Positions 14,576-15,136 of a DNA stretch of 15,136 nt are shown in pieces. The notes below the pieces were generated by a model that saw nothing but the letters and a program-made list of their open reading frames with translations, was not told the DNA's origin and searched no databases. The DNA is taken from positions 8,669-23,804 of the forward strand of contig DKMK01000125.1 in NCBI GenBank assembly GCA_002469545.1. The letters run 5' to 3'. The DNA comes from Rhodobacterales bacterium UBA7416 (GTDB lineage Bacteria > Pseudomonadota > Alphaproteobacteria > Rhodobacterales > Rhodobacteraceae). A program made the position numbers and the translations under genes. Within the stretch, counting starts at the first letter, position 1; the number at the start of each line of letters is the position of its first letter.

Positions 14576-15136
14576 ATGAAATTCACGAAAACACTTACAG
14601 CGATGGCTGTCGCACTGGCCGCAACAACTGGTTCAGCAGCGATGGCTTTGGACGAATTGGTCGTTGGTTACTTTTTGGAATGGCCAACAGCCAACCAATT
14701 CGCACAAGCGAACGATTTGTACGACGAAGCATTGGGCATCCCAGTTAAATGGGTTTCTTTTGATGCTGGTACTGCGATGTCAGCTGCTATGGCATCTGGT
14801 GACGTACACATCTCTTACTCACAAGGTGTGACACCATTCTTGGTTGCAACTGCTGCGGGTCAAGATTTGCAAGTTATCGACATTGCTGAAACATATTCAG
14901 ACAATAACAACTGTGTTGTTCGTTCAACATTGGAAATCGATTCAGGCAATGCAATGGAATTGAAAGGCAAGCAAGTTGCTTTGCCAATCGGTACTGCTGC
15001 TCACTCTGACTTCTTGGCTCAAATCGGCCACTTTGGTCTTGCTGAAACAGATTTCAAAATTGTTGACATGACACCTGTTGATGGCGCTGCTGCGTTCGCA
15101 TCAGGCGAATTCGACATGGTTTGTGGTTGGGGCGGC
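14576..15136 (+). CDS. tauA: Taurine ABC transporter substrate-binding protein, 3' end outside window
   Basis: The periplasmic protein that captures taurine for the TauBC importer, feeding carbon, nitrogen and sulfur metabolism. The 187 visible residues start with a signal peptide (basic MKFTK, hydrophobic core, likely cleavage after SAAMA at residue 24) and continue with VGYFLEWPTANQFAQ, WVSFDAGTAMSAAMASGDV and VALPIGTAAHSDF, which agree with roseobacter TauA and the NitT/TauT binding-protein fold. The ATG at 14576 follows AGGGAG at a good distance. Codon use is strongly biased: 11 of 14 leucines are TTG and all seven glutamines CAA, as expected of a very abundant protein. The rest of the gene, and probably tauB and tauC, lie beyond the edge. 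Confidence 0.9.
   Translation, partial: MKFTKTLTAMAVALAATTGSAAMALDELVVGYFLEWPTANQFAQANDLYDEALGIPVKWVSFDAGTAMSAAMASGDVHISYSQGVTPFLVATAAGQDLQVIDIAETYSDNNNCVVRSTLEIDSGNAMELKGKQVALPIGTAAHSDFLAQIGHFGLAETDFKIVDMTPVDGAAAFASGEFDMVCGWGG

Overview
The window looks like the chromosome of an alphaproteobacterium of the Rhodobacterales (Roseobacter group), probably marine and of moderate G+C (near 50%). The evidence is a DUF1489 protein, the tandem hisS-hisZ-hisG arrangement with a short HisG, the alphaproteobacterial motif 2 in HisRS, a hydrolase/OsmC fusion protein, a DmdC-type acyl-CoA dehydrogenase and a roseobacter-like taurine-binding protein. TTG is a favoured leucine codon, which fits one of the lower-G+C members of the group. 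The genus cannot be fixed from this sequence.

Layout. From 1 to 536 there is a possible 3' gene tail followed by a DUF1489 gene on the + strand. A 65-base convergent gap (537-601) carries four 11-bp tandem repeats. From 602 to 4726, on the - strand, lies a tightly packed operon read hisS, hisZ, hisG, panC, whose stop and start codons overlap at each junction (TAATG, ATGA, ATGA). It joins histidyl-tRNA synthesis, the first step of histidine biosynthesis (HisG needs HisZ) and the last step of pantothenate synthesis. Divergent from it on the + strand is slyX followed by an AhpD-like thiol protein (4823-5612). This pair converges on a serine-hydrolase/OsmC fusion, and the two stop codons overlap.

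The hydrolase/OsmC gene is the last of five - strand genes (5609-12465), read MFS transporter, dnaE, a small two-helix membrane protein, a second multi-helix membrane protein, hydrolase/OsmC. The two unidentified membrane proteins form an A+T-rich patch (about 31% G+C where counted). Diverging from the MFS gene on the + strand is a 592-residue acyl-CoA dehydrogenase of the DmdC type. A roughly 200-base leader then precedes tauA, which runs off the window end.

No mobile element, tRNA, rRNA or CRISPR array was seen. The least explained parts are the tauA leader (competing inverted repeats and a short ORF whose stop codon overlaps the tauA ribosome-binding site), the phased 11-bp repeats at 550-591, the hairpin that could cover the hisS ribosome-binding site, and the A+T-rich membrane-protein pair behind dnaE. 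Every regulatory call was made by eye and is tentative.
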